This document shows positions 32,597 to 44,550 of a DNA stretch of 64,000 nucleotides, one piece after another. The stretch is taken from contig KN832870.1 of the NCBI GenBank assembly GCA_000827325.1, positions 3,038,001 through 3,102,000 on the forward strand, given 5' to 3'. The notes beneath the pieces are model-generated. The model made no database searches. It saw nothing but the letters and a program-made list of their open reading frames with translations, and was not told the DNA's origin. The stretch comes from Oidiodendron maius Zn. Taxonomy: Eukaryota; Ascomycota; Leotiomycetes; Myxotrichaceae. Position numbers and translations under genes: made by a program. Position 1 is the first letter of the stretch. Each line of letters starts with the position of its first letter.

Positions 32597-33151
32597 TTAA
32601 ACGTCAGTGCCGAGGGTTTCGAGAGTGCCGGCAAGGCCTGGGGCAAGCGTGCCGAGGCCGAGTCCAGTGACGAGAGCAGCCACATCAGGGGAGAGGTCAT
32701 CCAGAAGTTGACGCTTGACCTTGACATCGGTGCCTAGAGTGTCAAGAGTGCCGGCAAGGCCTGGAGCCAACGTACCAAGGCCAAGTCCAGTGACGAGAGC
32801 AGCCACATCAGGGGAGAGGTCATCCAGAAGTTGACGCTTGACCTTGACATCGGTACCAAGTGTATCCAGAGTACCGGCAAGGCCTGGGGCAAGCGTGCCG
32901 AGGCCGAGTCCGGTGACGAGAGCAGCCACATCAGGGGAGAGGTCATCCAGTAGTTGACGCTTGACCTTGACATCGGTGCCTAGAGTGTCAAGAGTGCCGG
33001 CAAGGCCTGGAGCCAACGTGCCAAGGCCAAGTCCAGTGACGAGAGTAGCGACATCAGGAGACAGATCGTCCAGGAGTTGAGGCTCAGGGATAGGGGCGGC
33101 AAAAACACTGCCAGCGAGGGCGAGTGCCACGACGGCGGCGTTGCGAACCAT
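32597..33151 (-). CDS. Secreted Kex2-type repeat-peptide precursor
   Basis: The ATG at 33151 opens a 184-residue precursor; the upstream in-frame codons contain only a TTG. A signal peptide (MVRNAAVVALALAGSVFA) is followed by APIPEP and then four tandem repeats. Each begins QLLDDLSPDVA and continues LVTGLGLGTLAPGLAGTLDT to LGTD. The first three are 41 residues and end VKVKR; the fourth is 37 residues and stops at GTDV. Lys-Arg pairs at residues 64-65, 105-106 and 146-147 match the cleavage site of the Golgi protease Kex2. The expected products are four nearly identical peptides of about 37-39 residues, rich in Leu, Gly, Asp and Thr and lacking Cys, Tyr, Trp and Phe. Function is unknown. A consensus TATA box lies 105 bp upstream. 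No tailoring-enzyme gene flanks it. Confidence 0.88.
   Translation of the reverse strand: MVRNAAVVALALAGSVFAAPIPEPQLLDDLSPDVATLVTGLGLGTLAPGLAGTLDTLGTDVKVKRQLLDDLSPDVAALVTGLGLGTLAPGLAGTLDTLGTDVKVKRQLLDDLSPDVAALVTGLGLGTLAPGLAGTLDTLGTDVKVKRQLLDDLSPDVAALVTGLGLGTLAPGLAGTLETLGTDV
32600..33079 (-). repeat. 123-bp coding tandem repeat, 3.9 copies
   Basis: Four copies of a 123-bp unit (41 codons) encode the repeat peptides. Copies are nearly identical, with mostly silent differences, so they are recent or homogenised. The sequence that would start the next Lys-Arg linker is still recognisable after the stop codon (GTTTAAGTCAAGGGTCA against GTCAAGGTCAAGCGTCA). Confidence 0.9.
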
Positions 33152-33255
33152 GATGATGTTGCTTGAGAGGTTGAGATACAATATATGTTCAATGAGGATT
33201 AAGAGTGTGACAGTATTTCTTTCTTTGAATTCAAAACGAGAAGGAAAAGTCAGGC

Positions 33256-33263
33256 TTTATATA
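33256..33263 (-). promoter_or_regulatory. TATA box of the repeat-peptide gene
   Basis: TATATAAA on the minus strand, 105 bp upstream of the start codon, is a consensus TATA box. This fits a strongly or conditionally expressed secreted-protein gene. Confidence 0.5.
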
Positions 33264-35823
33264 CCTCTACCTCCTCTCTTCGCGGTGTAGATCATCAAGC
33301 CATTGGCAAAATGGCACTGTGATCGACATAATCTACTTATGGCCAATGGGATAAACTTACGTATCTCACCGAACCTTATCCTCCTACAAGGAGCAAGTAG
33401 ATCTCGCTGCAGGGTGGGAAACACTTGCCCCCACAATAGTAGGTAAGGCAATTACAAAAATTTGTGGTGCTGATCAGTTTAACAGCCATATCTCTCTGGT
33501 TCTGCAGATCAAGCGCCAATGACCTAGGAAACGATAGGCATGAAGAGAATAATCGAATCTTCGCCTCAAAGTACTCTCTTTCTCGCCTTACTATCTTCTT
33601 GTCCAGCAAAAGCTCTTCGCCTTTTCTCTCATGTTCTTCATCCTGACGGGCCGGTAGTATGTCGATCTCAAGCATACCCTTGAACAATAGGCGGGTAGAT
33701 CGAAGCTGAATTTAAGAGCTAGCAATCGGCGCTACCGACAGAGCTCTACTTGAAATTAAAGTCACACACTCGTTTTTGGACGCCTGCACCTTTCGTCCAT
33801 GGAATCCAACATATTGACTTGCAGAACAATCTATAACACTGGCACTACGGTGGCCTTAGTGTGACTTGTGTTGAATATGCTGAAAGCTAAGAAGCTATCG
33901 ACGTAGTAGTAGGAAAAGTAAAATTCATGCAGGGCCACAGCAACACGACTACTTGGCAGAGCCTGCCTCCGTACGGCGCTCGAGGATATTTGGCATGAGT
34001 GCTCTGCGATAGCTACCTGGCGTGGATCCTAGCGTTAGCAGCCTACCTTAGAGCAGATCCATGATTAGTGCGACAAGTTTTGAGCAACTCCACGGAAACT
34101 CTGTATGAAGTCCTTTGTCATGATGTAAGAGGATTGGATGCCATGTGCCCAATAGACGCAGGATCTTTGCCTAATGTGTTCTTAGGGAGATTGACATGTG
34201 GAAAGATCGACGCTTGCAAGGTTCTCCTTTAAGCTGAAAGGCTAGGTCAAGAAAAACCTCCGATATAAGCATTCCAGATAAGATTAATAAAGCGATCCTT
34301 ATCGATCAAGATCCTTGCGGACATGTGTCAGGGTTTAGAAATGTATTTGGTGCTCCGGTGCTCCGGACAGCCCACTGACCGCAACTCCAGACTTCCTTGC
34401 ATATATCGTTTGTAATATCGCCGTAGTACGCTTGTGTCGCGGTATAATCGTGCCGCGGTACAGAGCCACGGGTAAGGAGAGGGGCCCCATTGTACATGTA
34501 TGAAATGAGCTTTGAGAATCAGTCATTGGAGATGGGGCTACAGGTATTGCGAAAAGGATTGAGACTTACAATCCACAAATATAGGAGAGGTTGCCTCCGT
34601 GGCAGGTTTCGGGTCGGGAAGCAACCTTACCTTGCGGGCGACTGACACGTATACGACGATTGCTCCTTAGGTATCGCTTTGTTTGGAGACTCAGCTCGCC
34701 TCAGCAGAGATCAAGACGTAGTTAGGTCGAGATGGTAGCTCCACTAGACAGAACTCGGCGTGGTGCGGGGCACACTATCAGGGAGAGCAGTGTTGGTGTT
34801 GTCTGGTTCGAGAGGTTGAGTCTGAGATCGTCCGATCGACAGATCGCCCCTGCCAGGATCCTCCGATCTCTGATTTGTGGAGACGCTTGGCGTTCATCTC
34901 CCACGATGGTGGCGCCGGAACATCGTGGCTACAGCATCGATTGCATTCTAGAGACGCCAAGTCATCGCATACGCAGATGGCAAAGAATGGTAAACGGCAA
35001 CCGGCAGCATTCAAGTGACATGATGTGAAGCTTGTGAGCGCAGGCTCATCAAGCAAAGAGGATAGGCAGACGATAGACGAAGAGTTACACGCTAGTATCA
35101 TGTAGATCCAAATTTGCTCATGGCCATGGAATATCCCAGTGATGGCCAAAGCCCCTGCACAAGTCATGGACAAACCCACCAGACGGGAAGTGTGGGCGGC
35201 AGGAACCGCCAGGTACCTATCACCACGTGATATATCCCACCTTCAACTCATCACATGAATGGTCACATGATAATACCAGGATATGTCTCCATAACTGATT
35301 ATCAGTAATATCAGGCATGCAGCTGTAATATTCAAGGATGGAATTGTCCATCAGGATGCACTTTTGCGAAGCTGTTCCAGGGCCGCAAACGTGACGTGGT
35401 CGTGGCGGTGAGGCTGTGGCAGAATCCCCGAAAAGGGAATGAATGCTCGTACGGAGCGCAATTGCATCACGCCGCCTTGTTATGACTGCGAACTCACAAC
35501 AGAGCCTTTCCTTCCTCAGTCTTTGCGAAGTGCCTCTGCCGTCCTGGCCAGAGACTTTCGCAACGCAAATCTGTCCCCGGATCAGCACACGTCTCGGCCT
35601 GCAGCGTGGGATGCTGATGTCGCACTGAGCTTCCACTGAGGCTCGTGCCCATCTTAGCCGGAGGTGCGGAGGTCGAAAGGGTGGATAGTTGACCATCGAC
35701 GAGAGCAAGGCACTATTCAAGCTTTCATTGATCCGAACTCACCGAGTATCAGACGACGCTTTGAATGGATGATTGGAGCAAAATTGGGATACAGACGTGA
35801 TATAGTCGATCAACCTTCCAACG
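33264..35823. other. Large intergenic region
   Basis: Some 2.5 kb hold no supported gene. The ORFs at 34732-35028 and 35220-35720 (opposite strands) lack family features. The last part should include the promoter of the GRAM/VASt gene. Confidence 0.4.
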
Positions 35824-38800
35824 ATGGAGGAAGGGCTTGAGTCGAAGAATGGGCTGTCGCGCATCCTCTCCAGGCGCCGGCGACACAGGAAGGACCGAGA
35901 CTCATCGTCAAATTCCATAGTGAGCACGGGGACTGAGAGCGATGGGCATCACGGCGTTCGGGATGCTATCGAGGGCGCAATCGAGAAGCTCAAGTCATCT
36001 CCCACCGACGAGCGCGGGGAGGTCAACGGGCTGAAGAAGCTGGTGCACAAAGGCATGGGGTCCCGCCGGCGCCGAACAAAGCTTGAGAGAGAGGAGGAGG
36101 AGCGCGTGAAGATGGCAGCAGCGCGAGGAAGAAGTGTCGCGGAGCGCGGGACATTGGAGAATGAGAGCAGTAGTCTGAATGAGAACGGAGGGCTCGCTGT
36201 CAACCGCAGCTGGTCTGGAGATGGCAGCAGCCTGCTCACGTACGATTCCGACCCCGACTCGTGAGTGAAGAACCCTTTTCTAACGTATTTATCGGCATTC
36301 GATTATTATTTATTGCCTTGCCCCTTCCAGCGTTGCAGCATCAGAAGTCCGCCCGCGAATCTCTCCTGAGAGCTGCAGCTGAAGCGAATCGGCCAGTGCG
36401 GACTGCGACCTCGTCTACGTTGTCTCAGACCACCTCTGCTGGTCAAGACCAGTACCACTCCCCCTCTCTCTCTCCAAACACTTTCCCTACTGTACGCAAT
36501 TCTGTTTTGTGAATTTTTCTAGGCAGGAGTGTCAGCGCATGTCGTAGACGTCTGTGCTTCGGAAATCCATTACGTGTACAATACCTCGTCAGCCTCAGCA
36601 ACTAAATTTATTGTGTGTAGGTCTTTCGACACTCCTCCTCCACTATCAACACACCCGTCGCACCTCGAATTCTTAACTACTTCGTCGCCTCTCATCCAGT
36701 CCACGATCTTCCCGACCGAACCCGCTCCCCAGCTACGTCCAGGCGGCGCTACACCGCGATCTGCACTCATCTCCAACAGCTCCGACAAGCTGGCGACCTC
36801 CGAGCCTGCACCCGCTGCCGGTACCAACTCGCTGCGAGCTCCTACAGACGGCTCTCACAGACGCTCTCCTTCCCCGGTCGGTAGATTAAAGGGCGCTTTC
36901 AGGCCAAATAGAAAGGATTCGAGTCTGCAATCGAGCCCCGAACGCAAGGCTGGAGGGGCGACAGTTGAGCCCCCGCATTCGGACAAGAATAAGGACAAGG
37001 ACAAGGAAAAGTCCGACGTGCAACATGGGACAGTAGCTTCGAGTATTGGTTCCGCAAGTCCCAGTCGCGCTTCCACGCCCTCGAGAGCCGCCACAGAACC
37101 TGCTCATACTCCTCATGTTCAGCCTATTGACACAAGTAGACCGCCCCGGACTCCGCCACGGACCGAATCGGCACCACTAATCGTAAACACACCACCTACA
37201 CCGACTGACTCGAGCGTTCCTCAGTTTCCATCTGCATCTGATCGCGGCACACCCAGCTCGGTTGCCTCCAATCCCAATGTCATAACGTCCCCTTCGGGGA
37301 ATATGATATCGCACCGACGGGTAAGATCAACATCAACAACTTTAGGTCCCAGCAAACTCTCAAGCATCACATCTGCGCCTCTGACGCCAACCCCAGAAAA
37401 TAGGTCAATCACTCCATCTAATCCCACTGGTTTCTTCAACACTATGTTCTCTGCAGCACAGAACGCCGCAAACTCTCTAACAACTAGCATTGCAAATACA
37501 TCACTCGTCCCAGGCGGACGACATAGAAGCGGAACACAAGAGATTAAGGAAGTAGAAAACCCGGAGGTAGAAACGCTGAGGGAAACCTTAGGCGAGACCT
37601 CAGAGAGTGACGAACAGGTAGAGGAGAAAGAGCCAGCCGTAAAGACGTTAGGCATGGGTGACCTCAGCTTAAGCCACCTCGGTATCACGGAAAATAGCGG
37701 TGGTGCTGAGACGCCCATGGCAACAACACGTCAAGGTGAGAGCCGAGGAAGGTCGGAGTCAAAGGACGCAGACCCTTTATCGAATAGCAATGTCTTTGCA
37801 CAGTCGAACACCATGGTGGAAGCTACAGATCCAGCAGCAGCATCGCAAGTCGAAGATACACAGACCACTGGGAGACCACGCTCAGTTCAGGAGCCGTCAA
37901 TGGTAGAGGTTGAGACACCACCCAACGGTAGTGTTTTTGAAGGCAAGGGTGGAATTTACCGCAGTGGAAGCATACGGAGTAAGCGACATCGAAGAACTCG
38001 AGGAAGCTCTGCTACCACGGGTACGGCAATCGGTGCCGCAATTGCCGCAGCAAACGCATCGGTCGCGCATCCAACGGCCAACGGAAGCACTCCAAAGATT
38101 ACTGGGTTTGCCGTTGCAAGTAAGAAGCGCAATCGCGATTTTCATCAGCTTTTCAGGAGCGTTCCGGATGATGATTACTTGATTGAGGACTACAGCTGTG
38201 CTTTGCAGAGGGAGATCCTGGCTCATGGTCGACTCTATGTCTCTGAGGGCCACCTATGCTTCAGCAGTAATATCTTCGGCTGGGTTACTACTCTGGTAAT
38301 GAGCTTTGATGAGATTGTCTCTGTAGAAAAACGAAGTACAGCGCTGGTGTTTAAGAATGGCCTCGTCATCTCCACCCTGCATGCTAAAAATATTTTTGCA
38401 AGCTTCACCAGTCGTGACTCTACTTACGATCTCATTGTCGGCATATGGAAGCTCGGCCATCCAAGCTTGCGTAGCTCCCTGAATGGCGTCCGCATCGATG
38501 AGACAGGCGGAGGTGACAAAACAGAGAAAGTTGATGGTAATGGTGCTAGCCTCACTGGATCGGATTCTGAGAGCGAGGGCGACGAAGGCGATGAAGTCTA
38601 CGACGAAGATGAAGAAGAACGCGACAGCATGAGCCTCAGTCGTGCCGAGGGCAGCGTGGCCGGGAGTGATGTTGCAGAAAAGGTAGTAGGCCGCAAACCG
38701 TCGAATATAGTTGCTCCTACGAACGGCACCACGGCGGAGAAGAAAGACGAGGGATCCGCCACCTTCGGCGGTGATTTCCCTGGCCCTGCGACGCACGCTG

Positions 38801-40000
38801 CAACGGATTGCGCCGATGGAGACAGTCATTACAGCAAGGTCATCGCTGATGAGGTCATCCCCGCTCCTCTTGGAAAGGTCTACAGTCTCATGTTTGGGCC
38901 GGCGTCGACAACATGGCTGAAAAATTGGCTCACGGTGGACCAGAAGTCCCTGGAGCTTACCATGGATGACAAGAAACATTTGAGTCTGGACAACAAAATC
39001 CGTGTATATTCCTATATCAAACCCTTGAGTGGCTCCTCCTTTGCCCCTAAGCAAACGAGGTGTATCTCCACAGAAACCCTCGATGCCCTGGATCTTGAGA
39101 AGGCGGTCTCGGTAACGATCTCCACCCAGACTCCTGATGTGCCAAGCGGGAACGTGTTTAGCACCAAAACGAAATACTGCCTAACATGGGCAGAAGGCAA
39201 CTCAACTCGTATTCAAATGAATTGTGCCATCGAATGGACTGGCAAGAGTTGGTTGAAAGGTACTGCCTGCTCATTCGTAATACTGCTCGTACTAATTTCA
39301 TGTAGGTCCCATCGAAAAAGGTGCTAACGACGGCCAAGTCCAATACGCCAGTGATATTGTGGCTGCCCTCAAGGTGACCATTGCCTCACGCCGCGGGGCA
39401 ATAACTGCCAGTGCCGGCAAGAAAGGAAAGAAGACCCGCAAAGCTCGAGGCTCAAAGTCCGAATTGCAAGCCGTAGAGGGTGCGCTGGATACTAAAGCTA
39501 AGACCGAGAGCTGGGGTGTGTTTGAGCCCCTCCGTCCTATTTTCGGGCCGGTGGTTGGGATAATAAACTCGCTGGCGACTGGGAACATGATGTACGGCCT
39601 CTTGGTTGGCCTTCTGGTCGCCAGCTGGTTTAGATTTGGCGGATCGAGCATTGGCAAAGGAGGCGATACAGGCTGGATTGGCTCAGCTGATCGCATAGCA
39701 GCATACGAAGAGATCTGGAGGAGAGAAGAAACCGAGCTCTGGGATTGGCTTGAGCATCGTGCAGGCATGGACACACTGCGGGATGCGGCTAGGATGCAGA
39801 GCGAGGCTCGTGTGATCAGTGACAGGCTGAAGGAGGTGAAGATGCAGAGCAGGGAGATGGACGACGCAATAAGGGTCACAGAGGAGAAGTTGCGGCTTTT
39901 CAAAGCTGTGGTCCAAAAGGACAAGGCTAAGAAGCAGGGCCGGAAAGAGGTTCCCAAGATGAGTTCCACTAGCGAGCCAGCTACTGAGCTGAAAGCATAA
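35824..40000 (+). CDS. GRAM and VASt-domain sterol-transfer protein (Lam/Ysp2 family)
   Basis: My model has exons 35824-36260, 36621-39259 and 39306-40000, giving 1256 residues in one frame. The last intron (GTACTG to TGTAG) is clear. The first is 360 nt and could hide an alternative exon. The protein has a disordered Ser/Pro-rich N-terminal half and then a GRAM domain at about 648-770 (FHQLFRSVPDDDYLIEDYSC, GRLYVSEGHLCFSSNIFGWV). An acidic linker leads to a VASt domain at about 885-1055 (VIADEVIPAPLGKVYSLMFG, RIQMNCAIEWTGKSWLKG). One membrane segment lies near 1115-1130 (MMYGLLVGLLVASWF), followed by a C-terminal coiled coil. Lam proteins sit in the ER membrane at contact sites and move sterols between ER and plasma membrane. 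Confidence 0.88.
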
Positions 40001-40353
40001 TGTTAGAATTCCCACAGCGTGAAGTCTTCAGCGTTTGGTGTTCGGCTTTGAACGAGATGTATGAATGAGTATTCGATCTCAAGAGGAGCGGGACATACGT
40101 GCATGGCGCGGCATTCAACGATGTAATATTACCTTTAAGGCGATAGCGTTTCCTAGGCATATCTCAACTTCGACTAACCTTAGTCTTATGTGGCCTTAAA
40201 CATGTTTCCTCTAGCACCTTGTAGAGATAGAGCATCTTGAAAATTGCTGAAGGGTCCCGTTCCTTTCGCCCAGTTTCATGCCGTAGAAGAACATTTTAAT
40301 GCTATATTCCCAAGGGAAATTACGGCGGATGTGTAAGTTTTCTTCATTTAATA
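40001..40353. other. Intergenic between convergent genes
   Basis: A 353-bp gap between the 3' ends of two convergent genes; it can hold both terminators. No specific signal was identified. Confidence 0.4.
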
Positions 40354-42890
40354 TCATGAAGCCAGCAGTTTCTGCACCCTCTTCTCCAGACTCTCCTCGA
40401 AACTCGCCACGCCATTCGGGAGGACCTTCATCACTCCCCCTTTCAAGACATACACAATCCGCCTCCTTACCTCCTCCTCTTCGTCGTCCTCTTCCTCTTC
40501 CTCCTCCTCCTCTCCCTCCTCTCCCTCAACTCGATCCTTCACTCCCTGCACAACCCTCCTGACAAAGAACCGGTCGTGGCTTACGACCAAAATCGCCCCA
40601 GCCCAGGAGCTAAGTGCCTCAGCGAGGGCGGTCACAGTATGGAAGTCCAAGTGCGTGGTGATTTCATCCAGCACGAGGAGCTGCGGAGCGCCCCAGAGCA
40701 GTCTGGCGAGCGCAAGACGCACGACTTGCCCTCCTGAGAGCTTCGTCAGGGGCACGTCCGAAGCCGTACGACCCGGCAACCCGAGTGAACCTAGGAGGCC
40801 GCGCAGCTCGCTTTCGGATAACTCGCCCCCGACATCGCGAGTGAGGAGGGCGAGCGCTGTAAGTTCGGGCTCTGCGTGGCCCAGAGCCTGGAGGTCCTCG
40901 ACTGCATGCTGGGAGTAGTACCCCATGCGCAGGCGAGGATGGTGCGTCGCGGTGCCGGTGGTGGGTTTGGTGGTGTCGGTGAGGAGTTTTATGAGTGTAG
41001 ATTTACCGCAGCCGTTGAGTCCCACGATGCCAATGCGGTCGCCCATGTGGATAGTCAAATCGATGCCTTGGAGGATAGTAGGTTGCGTGGGGCCTTTCCT
41101 CGCCGCCGGATACTTAAAGTCCACCTTCTCGAGAGATATGAGAGAGCCTGGGAAGCGTAGGTCGGGCGGTTCAGGAAGGTTGATGGAGACGCTTTTCTCG
41201 TCGGCGGGGATATCGATTTCAGCTCTTGAGGTAAAATGGAAGCCCGCTAGGTCTCGATTTAACTTGAATCGACCACCAGTGGCGCTCTTTTGCATCCCCA
41301 TCCGGTCGTCGAGTTTCTTCTGTCGAGATTTGGCTTGGCGAAGCTTATTCTCGTCGCCAGCTGCTTTTCCCTGCTTGATGTTCTGCTGGATCGTCTTTTG
41401 TATATGGGCTTTCTGCTTCTCCTGGGCGTCTTTCATGCGTCCGAGGTAAAGCTTCTTGTCCCGTATTGAAGCCTCGTAGACGTTGAGATCTCCTCGGAAG
41501 TAGGTAAGATCATGATCGCGGAGTATTATTAGCTCCTGACACACGGTATTGATAAAATCGCGGTCGTGAGAAACGATCACGACTGTCGGTGGATTGGGAC
41601 CAATCTCACGAAGTTGAAGAAGATATCGCTGTAGCCAGATAATACCCAGGAGATCGAGAAAATTTGTGGGTTCGTCTAGGATAAGGATGTCGGTGGGTTG
41701 TAGAAGACAGCCGGCAAGATTCGTTCGCATTTTCCATCCTCCCGAGAGTGTAGAGACTTGCTTCACCAGAAAAGCGGGGGGGAATCCGAGACCTGAGAGA
41801 ATACTTCGCGCCTTTGCCTCAATCTCGGCGATCTTGCCTGGTTCGAGCTGTGATTGAAGCTCGGCGAGGAGGTCGCTTGCAGCTAGAGTCTCTTCCTTCA
41901 GAGTTTCTTCATTTATTTCGGTTTCATTTTGCTCGAGCCTGAACATATAGTTAAGATCGTAGGTTAGAAGCAGAGCGCTGGCCATACCGTGCGGTGGATT
42001 CTACGACCTTCTTCTCAACAGCAATCAATGTTTTCCTAGCAGCCATGCCTCTCGATCCACTTCTATGGCGTGCATCTTTGTCGGCCTCAAAGAGTTCTTT
42101 CTTCAGCCGGTCATGCTGGACTTGACGCAGAGCTCGAATGGGGGCCAAGTGATTACCAGTGTCTTCAACGCCCTTGGAAAGAACTTCACCTAACAGTTAG
42201 CCATACATTTTAGGTGTGGGGTAATTCCACTTGCCGTCAATCTCTTGCTGTATCTCATTCCGAGACGTAGCTCTATCAATCACTGTTTCCAGGACGGAGA
42301 GTTGCCCACCCGAGGGAGGCTCCTTGCTTAACTCCCCTGCCTCACTGCTACTTCCAGATAGGGCTTCGTTCGTGGAAGTCTGCTGGAGGATTGAAATCCT
42401 CGTTTTGAGAGGTATTCCAGGAATGAGCTTCTCGGCCACAGCTTTCAGGATCGCTGATTTCAGACATCAGCTCACACTCATCAAGCCAGCCTAACAAACA
42501 ACTTCCGCATAGCTGTATTTTTGGTGGCGGGGCCGGGCAACACTCACTTGACTTCCCAGTGCCATTACGGCCGATTAGGGCATAATGGATACCAGCTTTC
42601 AGCTTCAGGCTCGCATTGGCAAGAATCTCTAAGCCGTCAGATCGGGCTTTGCCCTTGGGTTTTGCCCCTGACTTTCCGGCCCCTGTGGCAACCGAGATAT
42701 TCAGCCCCTCGATGTCAAGCTATATATAGAGTTATTATAAATAAAACAGAGATAGGCTACATGTACAGTAGAAATATAATTATATTAGATTGGCACCTAC
42801 CTCTTGGTAGACTGGATTTTCAATATGGAATCGGGTCTGTTTGGACGAGACCAAGATGGTGCTGGCCAATTCCTCGGGGCTGGAGTTCAT
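40354..42890 (-). CDS. ABC-F family ATPase, GCN20-like
   Basis: Five exons (42801-42890, 42548-42719, 42235-42453, 41988-42189, 40354-41938) encode 755 residues, close to the 752 of yeast Gcn20. Intron 3 uses a GC donor (GCAAGT); a GT choice there gives a stop. ATPase site 1 has Walker A GRNGTGKST (split by intron 2), signature LSGGWKMR and Walker B LILDEPTNFLD. The linker is the basic coiled coil of ABC-F proteins. Site 2 has GLNGCGKST, LSGGQVVRLALARLL and LLVLDEITTHLD, where IT replaces the usual PT and N. The C-terminus carries an uninterrupted run of Glu/Asp (about 700-720). Gcn20 works with Gcn1 on ribosomes in the amino-acid starvation response. There are no membrane segments. Confidence 0.88.
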
Positions 42891-44550
42891 AGTGTTGGGT
42901 AGAGAAAGGAATTTGGAGGGAACAGGACCGCCTTGTGCGATAAAAATGGAAGGGATGAAAAGGGGGGACTAGCGGCCTCATAATAAAGGCTGGTGATGAT
43001 CCAGATTCCCAGCTTGCAGTTCACCTGGATGGAAGTTCCGACGTTCGAATTTCCAAAATTCTAGCGGGGGGGTTGTGGCGCTCTTCCGTCGGCCTGAGTC
43101 AACGATGAGCGGCGTAATGTCAGCCAAGTCATGTATGTCTGGCAGCTGCTGGGGCGATCGGTCGTGATTTGCTCACTCCACGGCTAGAGGTGCATGAAGA
43201 ATGACTCTTCGTCTCATGGCGTTTTAGAGTCCATACTGCATGGCAATCTACAGAAATGCGAAATAATCGCCAGCGATTGCCTCTTTTCACGTGATGAGCC
43301 CCCCCCCCCCCCCAAATCACCTCTCTTTCTCTCGTTCTTTTCCTTGTATTCGAGATCTCGGTATCTTGCCCAACCCTAGGGTCATATCTTGCGATAAGAT
43401 ATATTATTTTTTTCATACATAACTTGTTGTATTATTTCCTCGTAGGGCATAAGTTATCATTCCGGAATATTAGTATATCCAAACCCCCTAATTTCTGTGG
43501 ATATGGCAAATTCTAGGAGGAGTAAAAATAAACATTCGATGGCTCTCGCCTTCAATCACAACTTATTCAGCCGTGTACAGAGAAGTCTCGCATGAAGTCC
43601 TGAGTCTAATTGAGACTAGCAGATTTCTTTTTGACGACCTTGGGAAAGTTAGGGACACAAAAGAAGTCGCAAGTTTAGTGTACGACGTGGTTGAGATGGT
43701 ACAAAATGTAGATCTTCAGTTCATAGTCCTCCAAGGAACTCGAAATGGCATATAGCTGGCTGGACGAGAAGCTGCTGTGTTGAACTATAGGTAGAGCCAT
43801 CGAACTTGGAACCAGGCATTGATGACCCCAGCTATAGTAAATCATCTTCCACAAATAGTAACAAGGCTACTCTTCTCGACAGTTTACTACCCGCAAATAG
43901 GTCGAATCAATGTCTTCATTAACTTTCTAATGCCGTAATAGAAGGATTTACGTCGACAAAGTCCGGGCTCAGCACCTGACATCTTCCCAATAGCTAGTTC
44001 GAATGCTACGGCATTAAAAGATATGAATCCGCATGCTTCAATTCCGCCCACGAAGAGTACAATCTCTCCTTTATGTCTAGAATTTGGCTGACGTGGCCAA
44101 TTAAGCATGTAGTGTAGAGCGTAGAAAAGACACTTTTAGGTACTTAAAGTAACTACTTTCTATATCTACTCTAGGCCAAGAAATGGGCGGATCCCCATTC
44201 TATAATCTAAGCTCGGGCGGCTCTACTGTACAGTACATGATTTTAATTCACTAGAGTTTAATTAATTACTCGGTTATTGTATTTGCCCTAAAAGTGCTTA
44301 TATGCGTACAGATGCTTATCCAGTACATTCATGTCGATGTAAATACGACCCGTTCTATATATCTCTCCTCGCTAATGTCATGGGTAGTAGATCTACATAA
44401 TGACTCCTCCTAATACTCCTCCTCATGTCATGTCATTAACTATTAAATATTAAATATGCTAGATGAGTGCTAATTATTCACAGTATCTTTGTTATCTGAT
44501 CCTGCACTACTTATCGTGCTAGCTGTTATTTAACATCACTTGCTCACGAA
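42891..44550. other. Intergenic, AT-rich
   Basis: The region holds the promoter of the ABC-F gene, then a C15 homopolymer at 43299-43313. After about 43380 it is AT-rich. A GTACAGTAC word lies at 44228-44236. Short ORFs at 43573-43755 (plus) and 43887-44108 (minus) are protein-like in places but belong to no family I know. Confidence 0.4.

Noticed and set aside
35220-35720. 166-codon minus-strand ORF upstream of the GRAM/VASt gene
   Set aside because: The composition (Arg/Cys/Ser-rich) is that of an antisense chance ORF, and it has no motif or intron signals.
30325-40000. A ribosomal-peptide (dikaritin/ustiloxin-type) cluster around the repeat-peptide gene
   Set aside because: Neighbours are a MIT-domain protein and a sterol-transfer protein. 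No UstYa-like (DUF3328) or tyrosinase gene is present, and the repeat has no Tyr for cyclisation.
43299-43313. C15 homopolymer
   Set aside because: A simple tract with no associated element; its exact length may be a sequencing uncertainty.
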